A stretch of DNA of 64,000 bases from Clostridia bacterium (GTDB taxonomy: Bacteria > Bacillota > Clostridia > Christensenellales > Aristaeellaceae), in assembly GCA_017501255.1 (NCBI GenBank), contig JAFVXE010000005.1, positions 1 through 64,000 on the forward strand. The letters run 5' to 3'. Both the position numbers and the translations under genes were made by a program. Below the pieces are notes generated by a model. That model searched no databases, had not been told where the DNA came from, and saw nothing but the letters and a program-made list of their open reading frames with translations. This document shows, one piece after another, positions 51,452 through 58,821 of this stretch (positions are counted from its first letter, which is position 1; every line of letters starts with the position of its first letter).

Positions 51452-52750
51452 CTATCCGATGGGCTGCCGGAGCAGGGGCTCGTTTGCCAGAATCATTTCC
51501 AGCATCCGGCAGTTGGTTTCCGCCAGCTGCCTGTGGGTATCCGTACCGGCAAAGGCCGCCACACAGATCAGCTGCAAAGCGATCGCCATATCCGGCAGCG
51601 CCTGCCGCTCCTCCGCCGTCAGAGGACTGCGGGCATGGTATCCCTGCCAGATCGCCCGGGCCAGTGGGAAGAAGCCACTGCGCTGCGTCTCCTCCGCCCG
51701 ATCAAAGACCACCGACAGAATCCCGGTGGCTGCATACGCCAGATCGAAGATCCGGGGCGCAATGCGGCTCAGGTCAAAGTCCACAAAGCCTGTCACCCGG
51801 CCCTGCGCAATCATCAGGTTATCCGGATTGGGATCCCGGTGGATGATCTGCACCGGCAGGGCTGGATACAGCTGCGCAAAGCGTTCCAGCCAGCCGTTCA
51901 GCCGGAGATCCGGCATGGCTTCCTCCGCCTTGGGGATGGCCCAGCCCCGCAGGGTGTCCAGCAGGTTTTCCTCCGTGCACAGCACCGGATCCACCTGCAA
52001 AAGGGTTTCATGCAGCCTTGCCAGTCCTTCGCCTATAGCTTGGCCAACCTCCGGGTTTCGCAGGGCATCCACTGCCCGCAGGGGTTCGCCTTCCAGCTTT
52101 TCCGTCAGCAGACACTGCCACGGCCCATCCTCTGCGACCAGACTGCCGTTCACCGTGGGCACCACAGCCGCCGCAAGGCCTTCCGGGTGCAGCACACCCA
52201 GCAGCTCCGCCTGCCGGGCAAGGCTTCCGTAGCTTTCACTGCATTTCAGATAATACTTCCCGCCAATCAGATAGGCATGGTCGCTCACATGACCCGTGTT
52301 GGGATAGCAGACCGCCTCGATGGCAGCTCCGGTCAGATTCCATTGGGACAATATGTTTTCAATCGCTTTTCGCTCCATGATATTTCCTCTTTCCTTCAGA
52401 TTGAGCCGTGCCGGGTGTGCGGCCTGATGGTTTCTCAGATGTTCCGTGGGCGATGTGCCAAATTCCCGCCGGAACGCCTTGTAGAAACCGGCATAGGAAT
52501 CAAAGCCGAACTGAAGGGCAGCTTCGGTTTTCTCCTGCCCCTGCGCCATCCGGTACACGCCATGCAACAGCCGCCTGCGGGTGATATACCGCATCACGCT
52601 CATGCCCACTGCCGCCTTGAACACCCGGCAGTAGTGATACAGGGAGAACCCCGCCTCCCGGCTCAGCTGTTCCGGCGTGAGCGCGGACGACAGATTAGCT
52701 TCAATGGTATCCAGGCTGTGCTGGATGATGGCTGCCACCTCCGGCGACAT
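51452..52750 (-). CDS. AraC-type DNA-binding domain fused to aminoglycoside phosphotransferase-like kinase
   Basis: A 432-aa two-domain protein. Residues 1-105 are an AraC double helix-turn-helix (LTPEQLSREAGFSLYHYCRVF and ALQFGFDSYAGFYKAFRREF). From about residue 125 an APH/choline-kinase-like domain follows with the catalytic loop IIHRDPNPDNLMI and metal aspartate GFVDFDLSR. ATG 52750 follows AAGGAGGGG. An internal ATG at 52378 (residue 125, MERKAIENIL) has its own AGAGGA at 6-base spacing, so the kinase domain may also be made separately. The substrate is unknown; resistance cannot be inferred. Confidence 0.82.
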   Translation of the reverse strand: MSPEVAAIIQHSLDTIEANLSSALTPEQLSREAGFSLYHYCRVFKAAVGMSVMRYITRRRLLHGVYRMAQGQEKTEAALQFGFDSYAGFYKAFRREFGTSPTEHLRNHQAAHPARLNLKERGNIMERKAIENILSQWNLTGAAIEAVCYPNTGHVSDHAYLIGGKYYLKCSESYGSLARQAELLGVLHPEGLAAAVVPTVNGSLVAEDGPWQCLLTEKLEGEPLRAVDALRNPEVGQAIGEGLARLHETLLQVDPVLCTEENLLDTLRGWAIPKAEEAMPDLRLNGWLERFAQLYPALPVQIIHRDPNPDNLMIAQGRVTGFVDFDLSRIAPRIFDLAYAATGILSVVFDRAEETQRSGFFPLARAIWQGYHARSPLTAEERQALPDMAIALQLICVAAFAGTDTHRQLAETNCRMLEMILANEPLLRQPIG

Positions 52751-52883
52751 GGGCTTCCCCTCCTTATGACGATGTTGGCTTGCAAGCAGAGTCAGCATAA
52801 CACAAATGGAGCCGGTTTGCATTTCCTGCCTTGCGGGAAATCAAAAAAGCACAGAGGAGCCGTACTACTCCTATCCCTCAATC

Positions 52884-52925
52884 AAAAAAACAAGCAGGAG
52901 CCTCTCCCGATGGAAAGACCCCTGC
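52884..52925 (-). terminator. Terminator of the DUF3592-like gene
   Basis: Minus-strand stem GCAGG / CCTGC (52894-52898, 52921-52925) with a partial inner stem, followed by TTGTTTTTTTGAT. It lies 12 bases after the stop at 52938. Confidence 0.7.
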
Positions 52926-52937
52926 TGATTTCTTCAG

Positions 52938-53471
52938 TTATAGCACCTGCATCCACAAATATGCTGCCACCGCCAGCAGCACGATGCCAATGGGAATCAG
53001 GATGCAGCAGACCAGCCTGTAGCCCTTGCCGTTGGACAGGGACGCCTGCGCCGGATCGGCAGAATCGTAGTACACCGGCACTTCCCTCTCCAGCCATTTA
53101 TCAGCCAGGCCCTTGCTGTAGCGCACGCCATCCGCGCGGGTGTAGGCCTGACCATTGACGGTGTAGGTATATACCTTGTGATACATATTGCTGGTGGAAA
53201 TATGTGTGCGATGACCATGGCGATGGCTCACCCGGCTGCGACCGCCGATTTGCACCTCAAACTTGAACGGGGAATCCTTCCCGCCCACCTGAATGGGTTC
53301 GTGGCCCTGTTCCTGGTTGAACTTGGCTGCATTCCTGGTCAGGTCAATCACCTTGCCAGTGGTGGTGCGATCAAAGCGGGTGGTCACATAGCGGAGCGGA
53401 ATGAGAAAAATCAGGCCAATGAGCAGGGTAACTGCACCATATACCGTTGCCAGAATGGGAAAAACAATCAT
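52938..53471 (-). CDS. DUF3592-like membrane protein
   Basis: A 177-aa protein with one membrane helix at each end (about residues 2-26 and 152-173). Between them is a beta-rich segment with VTTRFDRTTTGKVIDL, HKVYTYTVNGQAYTRADG and EVPVYYDSADPAQASL, the pattern of DUF3592, a family of paired-helix proteins of unknown role. ATG 53471 follows AAAGGAGG. It lies 79 bases after the SH3 protein gene and may be cotranscribed with it. Confidence 0.72.
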   Translation of the reverse strand: MIVFPILATVYGAVTLLIGLIFLIPLRYVTTRFDRTTTGKVIDLTRNAAKFNQEQGHEPIQVGGKDSPFKFEVQIGGRSRVSHRHGHRTHISTSNMYHKVYTYTVNGQAYTRADGVRYSKGLADKWLEREVPVYYDSADPAQASLSNGKGYRLVCCILIPIGIVLLAVAAYLWMQVL

Positions 53472-53550
53472 GAAATGGGCCTCCTTTGTACGTCCCTGCC
53501 GCTGATGATACCACGGGCGGCACCCTCTTGGCAACCGGTGAATCCGCCCG

Positions 53551-54630
53551 TCATCTCAGGTTGGCAACCGGCAGAAAGCCCATCTGCCCGTTGGCGATCA
53601 CATGAGCCCAGTCGTTGGTGTATCCCATGAGAATCACCTCTGCGCCGGTGATGCACACATCCAGCACATCGGAGGTTGCGGACGGCTGCTGCCGCAGTAC
53701 CACACCTTCGGTGGAGCCAAGATCCTTCACCATGACCGCCGGCATGGCAGATGCCACCGCCTCCAGCCCCTCGACCGTGAGATCCTTCCCCTGCATATAT
53801 CCTTCCAGGTCGCCAATGGACACCGCAACCCACTCCTCCGTGATGTTGCCGTTGATGATCAGGCGAACGCCGTTGTAGTATTTTCCAAGGGAGGGCGCAT
53901 TCTCATCGGGGGCGCTGCGCAGATGCACCCGCTGTCCCGGATTGGGACTATCAATCACGCCCGCATATTCATTGACGGGAAGCGGCCATGGCGCCGTTGG
54001 ATAAATACCGGCCGGGCCATCCCATACGGAAGCCTGTTCCGTGGGAAGGCTGCCAGCAGGCTCTGTCTGTCCGTAGCCGCCCAGATCCTCCCGGAAGCCC
54101 AGCTTGGCTGCATAGCCGGTGATACCGCCCACCTGAACAAAATACCAGTCTCCCGGCAGCACTGCCAGCACCGTCACTTGGGTTCCATTGGGCAAAACGC
54201 CCAGCGATGTGGCAGGATCCACCATGGTAGCGGTACGCAGCGTGACCCCGGTGCCGCCCACCGTATTGCTCACGGTCAGCACCGGCATCTGCGGATGGAG
54301 GGTTTCCATGACAAAATCCAGATAGCTCATATTCACATAACCATGCAAGGGCATTGCTGACCTGGTGCCTACCTCTACTTCCACCCAGCCGCTTTCCACC
54401 TCCTGGATGACCCATACATAGCAGCCGCTGTACAGCTTGGCAATGGAATCTGCGGTTTCGGAGGGGCCGGTACGCAGGTTCAGCCGTTGGGCGGCATCCG
54501 TCGGGTTGGACACCACAGCCCATGTGTTCTCTGGCGTGAAGCCGCCGTCGGCTGTGGTATCCGCTGTGGCGGCAGCAAGAGGCAGCAGGAACAGAATCGT
54601 GGCAAGGAAGAATGCACAGAAGTGTTTCAT
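53551..54630 (-). CDS. Secreted protein with four bacterial SH3 repeats
   Basis: A 359-aa exported protein. Signal peptide MKHFCAFFLATILFLLPLAAATA, then four SH3b-like repeats at about residues 33-105, 115-182, 220-285 and 291-359. The repeats show RLNLRTGPS, VTLRTATM, VHLRSAPDE and VVLRQQPSA at equivalent positions, each ending in a GY or GF turn. SH3b modules often bind peptidoglycan. No catalytic domain is attached, so a wall-bound ligand or modulator is likely. ATG 54630 was chosen for the signal peptide and the upstream GGAG. Confidence 0.82.
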   Translation of the reverse strand: MKHFCAFFLATILFLLPLAAATADTTADGGFTPENTWAVVSNPTDAAQRLNLRTGPSETADSIAKLYSGCYVWVIQEVESGWVEVEVGTRSAMPLHGYVNMSYLDFVMETLHPQMPVLTVSNTVGGTGVTLRTATMVDPATSLGVLPNGTQVTVLAVLPGDWYFVQVGGITGYAAKLGFREDLGGYGQTEPAGSLPTEQASVWDGPAGIYPTAPWPLPVNEYAGVIDSPNPGQRVHLRSAPDENAPSLGKYYNGVRLIINGNITEEWVAVSIGDLEGYMQGKDLTVEGLEAVASAMPAVMVKDLGSTEGVVLRQQPSATSDVLDVCITGAEVILMGYTNDWAHVIANGQMGFLPVANLR

Positions 54631-54726
54631 AGGGATGGCTCCTTTCAGGGGGGATGGTTTATCTATGTAACGATACATGGCTGGGATTTCATTCCAGAAG
54701 CCGGTTTTTTTGATTGCAGGAGATGC

Positions 54727-54758
54727 AAAAAGAACACCCTGCGTACACAAGGTGTTCT
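54727..54758 (-). terminator. Terminator of the tRNA unit
   Basis: A perfect 8-bp stem AGAACACC / GGTGTTCT (54731-54738, 54751-54758), followed by TTTTT on the minus strand, starting two bases after the tRNA CCA end. Confidence 0.85.
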
Positions 54759-54759
54759 G

Positions 54760-54836
54760 TGGTAGCGGCGATCGGATTTGAACCAATGACCTGTCGGGTA
54801 TGAACCGAATGCTCTAGCCAGCTGAGCTACGCCGCC
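54760..54836 (-). tRNA. tRNA-Met (CAT), elongator type
   Basis: A 77-nt cloverleaf with encoded CCA: acceptor GGCGGCG/CGCCGCT, D-arm GCTC/GAGC, anticodon loop TTCATAC, T-loop GGTTCAAAT. The anticodon CAT could also belong to tRNA-Ile2 (lysidine-modified); the ordinary G1-U72 acceptor pair rules out initiator type. Confidence 0.88.
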
Positions 54837-54842
54837 ATGTGT

Positions 54843-54919
<77 letters not shown>

Positions 54920-54949
54920 ATACTGTGTGCCGCTCATGCGACGCTACTT

Positions 54950-54978
54950 ATCATATATCAAACCTGCTGGTTTGTCAA
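54950..54978 (-). promoter_or_regulatory. Promoter of the tRNA pair
   Basis: Minus-strand -35 TTGACA (54973-54978), a 17-base spacer and -10 TATGAT (54950-54955), about 30 bases before the fMet tRNA. Confidence 0.88.
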
Positions 54979-55064
54979 TGGTCTTTTGAAAATTTTTTTG
55001 GTTTTTTGCCGCCCTCAGGGTACGGCAGCATATGGCAATCATCAGGGGGGCTGGACAGCGGCTT

Positions 55065-56201
55065 TCACCGCTGCCCCAGCGCCCGGTCCACTGCCTCCAG
55101 CAGTCGATCCACTTCCTCCTCGGTATTGTAAATGCCCACGCTGGCCCGGCAGGCGCCGCTGTGCAGCGTGCCCAGCCATTGGTGAATGGACGGAGCACAG
55201 TGCAGCCCCGACCGCAGCGCAAAGCCCGCCGCTGCCAGCTGATCCGCCAGCTCTCCGGGATCCATGAACGCCGGCACAAAGCTGACGACCCCCAGCTTCT
55301 CTGCGCCGGGATGCCCCAGCACCCGGATTCCCCGCATCCGTTCCAGCCCATACCGCAGCCTTGCGGATAATTCCTGTTCATAGGCTTCGATCTCCGCCCG
55401 GTGATGCAGGGCAAACCTTGCCCCGGCCAGCAGCCCGGCGATTCCCGGCAGATTGGGCGTGCCGCTTTCGTAGCGATCCGGCAGCGCTTCCGGCTGGCGC
55501 ATCCGCTCGCTCATGGAGCCGGTGCCGCCCATGATCAGCGGACGGGGCAGCATCCCCTCCCCCAGCACCAGCACCCCTGTGCCATGCGGCCCCAGCAATC
55601 CCTTATGCCCTGGCAGGGCGATCATATCCGCACCCAGTTCCCCAAGCGATACCGGCAGAACCCCCGCCGTCTGGGCAGCATCCACCAGCAGCGGAATACC
55701 AAACTTTTTCAGCGTGCCGGACAGCTTCGCAACCGGCTGCACCACGCCCGTCACATTGCTGGCATGGCACAAAACGCACAGCGCCGTCTTGGGCGTTACC
55801 GCTTCTTCGATGGCCTCCGGCGTCACCAGACCAAGGCTGTTGGGTTTCAGCACCCGCACGGTGATCTGTCCTGCCGCCTCCAGTTCCTTCAGCGGGCGCA
55901 TCACCGCATTGTGCTCCCCATGGCTGCACAGCACCTGATCCCCCTGATGCAGCATTCCCCGGATTGCCAGATTCAGCGCCTCCGTGCACCCGGAGGTGAA
56001 AATGACCTGCTCCGGCGCTTTGGCACCGAATGCCTCTGCCAGCACCTCCCGGCAGCGCTGAATCACCCGTCCGCCGCACAGGGACAGGGAATGCCCCGCA
56101 CGGCCCGGATTTCCCCCGATCTTGTTCAGCGTGCCCGCCATGGCTCTGGCTACCATTGGTGGCTTTGGAAACGACGTTGCCGCATTATCAAAATAGATCA
56201 T
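55065..56201 (-). CDS. Cysteine desulfurase family protein (EF2568-like)
   Basis: PLP enzyme of 378 aa that would release sulfur or selenium from cysteine or selenocysteine. The N-terminus MIYFDNAATSFPKPPMV, FTSGCTEALNLAIRGM, HGEHNAVMRPL, the PLP lysine in LPGHKGLLGPHGTG and the active-site cysteine SGLHCAPSIHQWLGT are present. The sequence resembles the subfamily near selenium-dependent molybdenum hydroxylase genes. The divergent neighbour, a DUF3343 protein, supports that reading. A long upstream extension was rejected; ATG 56201 follows GGGAGGGAGC. Confidence 0.85.
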   Translation of the reverse strand: MIYFDNAATSFPKPPMVARAMAGTLNKIGGNPGRAGHSLSLCGGRVIQRCREVLAEAFGAKAPEQVIFTSGCTEALNLAIRGMLHQGDQVLCSHGEHNAVMRPLKELEAAGQITVRVLKPNSLGLVTPEAIEEAVTPKTALCVLCHASNVTGVVQPVAKLSGTLKKFGIPLLVDAAQTAGVLPVSLGELGADMIALPGHKGLLGPHGTGVLVLGEGMLPRPLIMGGTGSMSERMRQPEALPDRYESGTPNLPGIAGLLAGARFALHHRAEIEAYEQELSARLRYGLERMRGIRVLGHPGAEKLGVVSFVPAFMDPGELADQLAAAGFALRSGLHCAPSIHQWLGTLHSGACRASVGIYNTEEEVDRLLEAVDRALGQR

Positions 56202-56273
56202 CCCTTGCTCCCTCCCACACCCCCAGTGGGGCTCTGCGTATACTGTATGTGGAAGAAAGGGGGAACTTGACCC

Positions 56274-56540
56274 ATGAATGAAGTTTTCGGCATTGCATCC
56301 TTCCGCTCCCGACAGCAAGTGCTGAAATTTGAGGGAGCGCTTCGCCGGGAGGGCATCCGCACCTCCGTCATCACCACGCCCCGGGATGTATCCATGGGCT
56401 GTGGCCTCAGCATCCGCTTTGAGCTGGAGGACTATCCGCTGGTGCGGGAAGTCTGCAACCACCTGCGCCCCTCCAACTTGATCGGCTTCTACCGGGTCAC
56501 CCGGGAGAACGGGCGGTATGCGGGCACGCAGGCGATGTGA
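56274..56540 (+). CDS. DUF3343 putative S/Se carrier protein
   Basis: An 88-aa protein starting MNEVFGIASFRSRQQVLKFE. DUF3343 is a small ferredoxin-like fold related to the C-terminal part of YedF; here the core is RTSVITTPRDVSMGCGLSIRFE with a single GCG cysteine that could carry persulfide or perselenide. It lies 72 bases from, and is divergent to, a cysteine desulfurase, a pairing associated with the labile selenium cofactor trait. The start follows AAAGGGGGAACTTGACCC. Confidence 0.8.
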   Translation: MNEVFGIASFRSRQQVLKFEGALRREGIRTSVITTPRDVSMGCGLSIRFELEDYPLVREVCNHLRPSNLIGFYRVTRENGRYAGTQAM

Positions 56541-56553
56541 GGGGGAGAGACGG

Positions 56554-56635
56554 CCAAGGGGCGCTGCCCCTTGGATCCCCGGCGGCAGGGAGCAAGGCTC
56601 CCTGCACCCGCTCATGTGCCCATTTCATGGGCACA
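56554..56635. repeat. Hairpin-array repeat, copy E (three hairpins)
   Basis: In the 208-base gap between DUF3343 and the rpmB terminator: CCAAGGGGC-GCT-GCCCCTTGG (56554-56574), GCAGGGAGC-AAG-GCTCCCTGC (56585-56605) and TGTGCCCAT-TTC-ATGGGCACA (56615-56635). The third hairpin corresponds to that of copy D with a changed but still paired stem. Confidence 0.75.
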
Positions 56636-56696
56636 GAAATTGATTATGACGGTATTGGGTGCGGGGAATATGTCAACGAAATGATTTTTACACATA

Positions 56697-56727
56697 AAAA
56701 ACGCCCCGTACCTGTATCAGGTACGGG
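56697..56727 (-). terminator. Terminator of rpmB
   Basis: A perfect 10-bp stem CCCGTACCTG / CAGGTACGGG (56705-56714, 56718-56727) with loop TAT, followed by GCGTTTTTT on the minus strand. Confidence 0.88.
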
Positions 56728-56748
56728 ACATATTCAAGCCAACAAAGA

Positions 56749-56964
56749 TTATTCCTCCACGTTGGACTTGGTGGGCAGCGCGCGCTGCACGTTGCCACTG
56801 CGCAGGCAACGAGTGCACACGTTCATGCGCTGGGGACGGCCGTCCACCACCACACGCACATTCTGCACGTTGGGAGCCCACACGCGATTGGTTTTGCGGT
56901 TGGAGTGGCTCACGTTGTGGCCGCTCATCGCGCCCTTCTCGCATACTTCACAAAACTTGCCCAT
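56749..56964 (-). CDS. rpmB: 50S ribosomal protein L28
   Basis: A 71-aa ribosomal protein. It starts MGKFCEVCEKGAMSGHNVSH and has RVWAPNVQNVRVVVDG and the second pair CTRC, giving the zinc-binding CxxC...CxxC form of L28. ATG 56964 follows GGAGGTGTAATTG; the TTG just before is not needed. It is a single-gene unit with a clear promoter and terminator. Confidence 0.96.
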   Translation of the reverse strand: MGKFCEVCEKGAMSGHNVSHSNRKTNRVWAPNVQNVRVVVDGRPQRMNVCTRCLRSGNVQRALPTKSNVEE

Positions 56965-57009
56965 CAATTACACCTCCTAACGGGAGTTTGCATGCATAAC
57001 AGCCTGACT

Positions 57010-57038
57010 ATTTTATCATGGGACGGGCTGTTTGGCAA
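57010..57038 (-). promoter_or_regulatory. Promoter of rpmB within an inverted repeat
   Basis: -35 TTGCCA (57033-57038), a 17-base spacer and -10 TAAAAT (57010-57015) on the minus strand. Arms AACAGCC (56998-57004) and GGCTGTT (57026-57032) flank the -10. Confidence 0.75.
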
Positions 57039-57126
57039 GAGTGAATCTTGAAAAAACCATTACAAATTTCAAAACTGCGGCAAAAGTGTATATATAGCAA
57101 CAAAAAATCGCATATCCATGCAAGCC

Positions 57127-57906
57127 TTACACCGGCTGGCTGGCAATGAACAACCCATATTCCTTGGGAATGGCGATTACGCCATCCACTGCCTGGGCCA
57201 ACAGCCTCTCCCGCAACATATCCCGGGGCCATTCCTTGAGACCGCTGAAGGAAGCCATGGACAGCACATAATCCACCAGATCCTCCACGTTGGTTACCCG
57301 CAGACCGTCCTCCCGCTGATCCATTTCCACCTGTGCAAAATGAGGCTCCAGTATGTCTGCACCATTTTGCAAAGAGAAGGGATAAACCTTGCCCTCTTCA
57401 ATGCCCAGTGTGTTTTCCAGCCACCAGTACACGCCGCCTGCCCCCACCGTGGCGCAGATGAAACGCCCCTCCGGTCGGAGTACCCGGGCCACTTCGCTCA
57501 AGCCCTTCTTCAGATCCGGCACATGATAGAGCATCATATTGGCAATGACCAAATCAAAGCTGTTATCCTCGAAGGGGATCTGCTGAATATCCACCTGCTG
57601 GAACGAAATATTGGGCAGCGCAGGCACATTGGCCATGGCCGTTTTCACCATGCCCGCCGAAAAATCCGTCAGGGTCAGAGACGCATCCTTTGGCAACCAT
57701 TTGGCAGCATCATGCCACATATTGCCCGTGCCGCAGCCCAGCTCCAAAACCCGCATACCGGGCTGGATGTGATAATGCTCCATGATCCAGTCTCCGAAGG
57801 GCTGCCGGTTGGTGGAATACCGCTGATGCAGCGCAATGCGGATGTCCAGTTTGGAGGAATCATTGTACTGCTGGCGCATGATGTCCGGGTTGTTGATGTT
57901 AGCCAT
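57127..57906 (-). CDS. Class I SAM-dependent methyltransferase
   Basis: A 259-aa methyltransferase. Motif I is VLELGCGTGNMWHDAAKWL; LTLTDFSAGMVKTAMANV holds the acidic ribose-binding position; then VDIQQIPFEDNSFDLVIANMMLYHVPD (read in two pieces) and VLRPEGRFICATVG. It is UbiE/COQ5-like in style, substrate unknown. The start follows AAAGGAGG. It is probably read with, and downstream of, the flavoprotein gene, with a 107-base gap holding one GC hairpin. Confidence 0.85.
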   Translation of the reverse strand: MANINNPDIMRQQYNDSSKLDIRIALHQRYSTNRQPFGDWIMEHYHIQPGMRVLELGCGTGNMWHDAAKWLPKDASLTLTDFSAGMVKTAMANVPALPNISFQQVDIQQIPFEDNSFDLVIANMMLYHVPDLKKGLSEVARVLRPEGRFICATVGAGGVYWWLENTLGIEEGKVYPFSLQNGADILEPHFAQVEMDQREDGLRVTNVEDLVDYVLSMASFSGLKEWPRDMLRERLLAQAVDGVIAIPKEYGLFIASQPV

Positions 57907-58013
57907 GGGGTCGCCTCCTTTGTATCAAGTCGCTTGCCCCATGATAACACAGGGGCGGCAGCATGAGAAGCGCTGCCGCAGGATTGTTACAAGTCTGCTT
58001 TTCCTTCCGGGGT

Positions 58014-58562
58014 TCACACCAGCTGCTGCCCCGCCTGATACGCCTCTTTCAGCAGGCTTTCCGGGATAGTGTAGCCCTCAGCCACCGTACCGGCAATCAG
58101 AAAACTCTTTTCCAGCGCCCAACCATAGCCGCTGATCAGGCCGTTGACCGAATCGATGGCATCCTGCATCACAGTGGGATCATCCTTGGCCTGAGCAAAA
58201 ATGGTCACCGCCTTCTTGCCCGGAAAGCGGGGCGAGAAATCCTCGTTGAACATGGGATACATCCGGTCTACCCAGATTTTGCCCTGAGCGCTGATCTGCC
58301 CGAAATACAGGGGAAACGCCGCCGCCACGGCGCAGGCTTCCTGAATGTGCCGGTACATGGGACTGAATGCATCCTTCTGCACGCAGGTATCATGTTTCCG
58401 GCAATAGAAACACCCCTGACAACCCCGGATGCCGCCTTCGTTCAAATCACAGACCACCACTTCTGCCCCGGCAGCCTTTGCACCTTCCAGCAAAGCATCC
58501 AGCAGCTGGTTGGAATAGCCGCTGGCACGGGGACTGCCACGAAAAGCAACGATTTTCTTCAT
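58014..58562 (-). CDS. NAD(P)H-dependent FMN reductase/iron-sulfur flavoprotein-like
   Basis: A 182-aa flavodoxin-fold protein. FMN-binding loop FRGSPRASGYSNQLLDALLEG; the segment GIRGCQGCFYCRKHDTC has a CxxCxxC...C cluster pattern like that of archaeal and clostridial iron-sulfur flavoproteins; FPLYFGQISAQGKIWVDRM forms the flavin ring pocket. Likely an electron carrier or quinone/nitro reductase of anaerobes. The start follows GGAGGAACCAAA. Confidence 0.85.
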   Translation of the reverse strand: MKKIVAFRGSPRASGYSNQLLDALLEGAKAAGAEVVVCDLNEGGIRGCQGCFYCRKHDTCVQKDAFSPMYRHIQEACAVAAAFPLYFGQISAQGKIWVDRMYPMFNEDFSPRFPGKKAVTIFAQAKDDPTVMQDAIDSVNGLISGYGWALEKSFLIAGTVAEGYTIPESLLKEAYQAGQQLV

Positions 58563-58734
58563 TTTGGTTCCTCCATTGTATTTGGTATCAATACGTTTTT
58601 CCGGTTTTGTTGTTATCCATTATAGCACACACAACCAAAAAGGAAAAATCCAAAGAAAAGAACCCCCGGAACCGCCGATGCCCCACGCATCAACACCTCC
58701 GAAGGTTCTTTCCAATCAAATGTATCATCCCCCC

Positions 58735-58807
58735 CTGCCGTGCAAAGCACGGCAGAGCGGGGTCAAGGGGCATTGCCCCTTGCGGGGTGCAGGGGCAGCG
58801 CCCCTGC
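58735..58807. repeat. Hairpin-array repeat, copy F (opposite orientation)
   Basis: In the 259-base gap between lepA and the flavoprotein gene: CTGCCGTGC-AAA-GCACGGCAG (58735-58755), CAAGGGGC-ATT-GCCCCTTG (58764-58782) and GCAGGGGC-AGC-GCCCCTGC (58789-58807). Read on the minus strand, the order and the CACCCCG linker fit the family. The rest of the gap has a loose stem AGAACC/GGTTCT near 58656-58713 and no gene. Confidence 0.7.
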
Positions 58808-58821
58808 TTTCTCTCCCCCAT

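Noticed and set aside
51452..52750. Aminoglycoside resistance determinant
   Set aside because: The kinase domain is only APH-like and fused to a regulator domain; many such kinases act on other small molecules.
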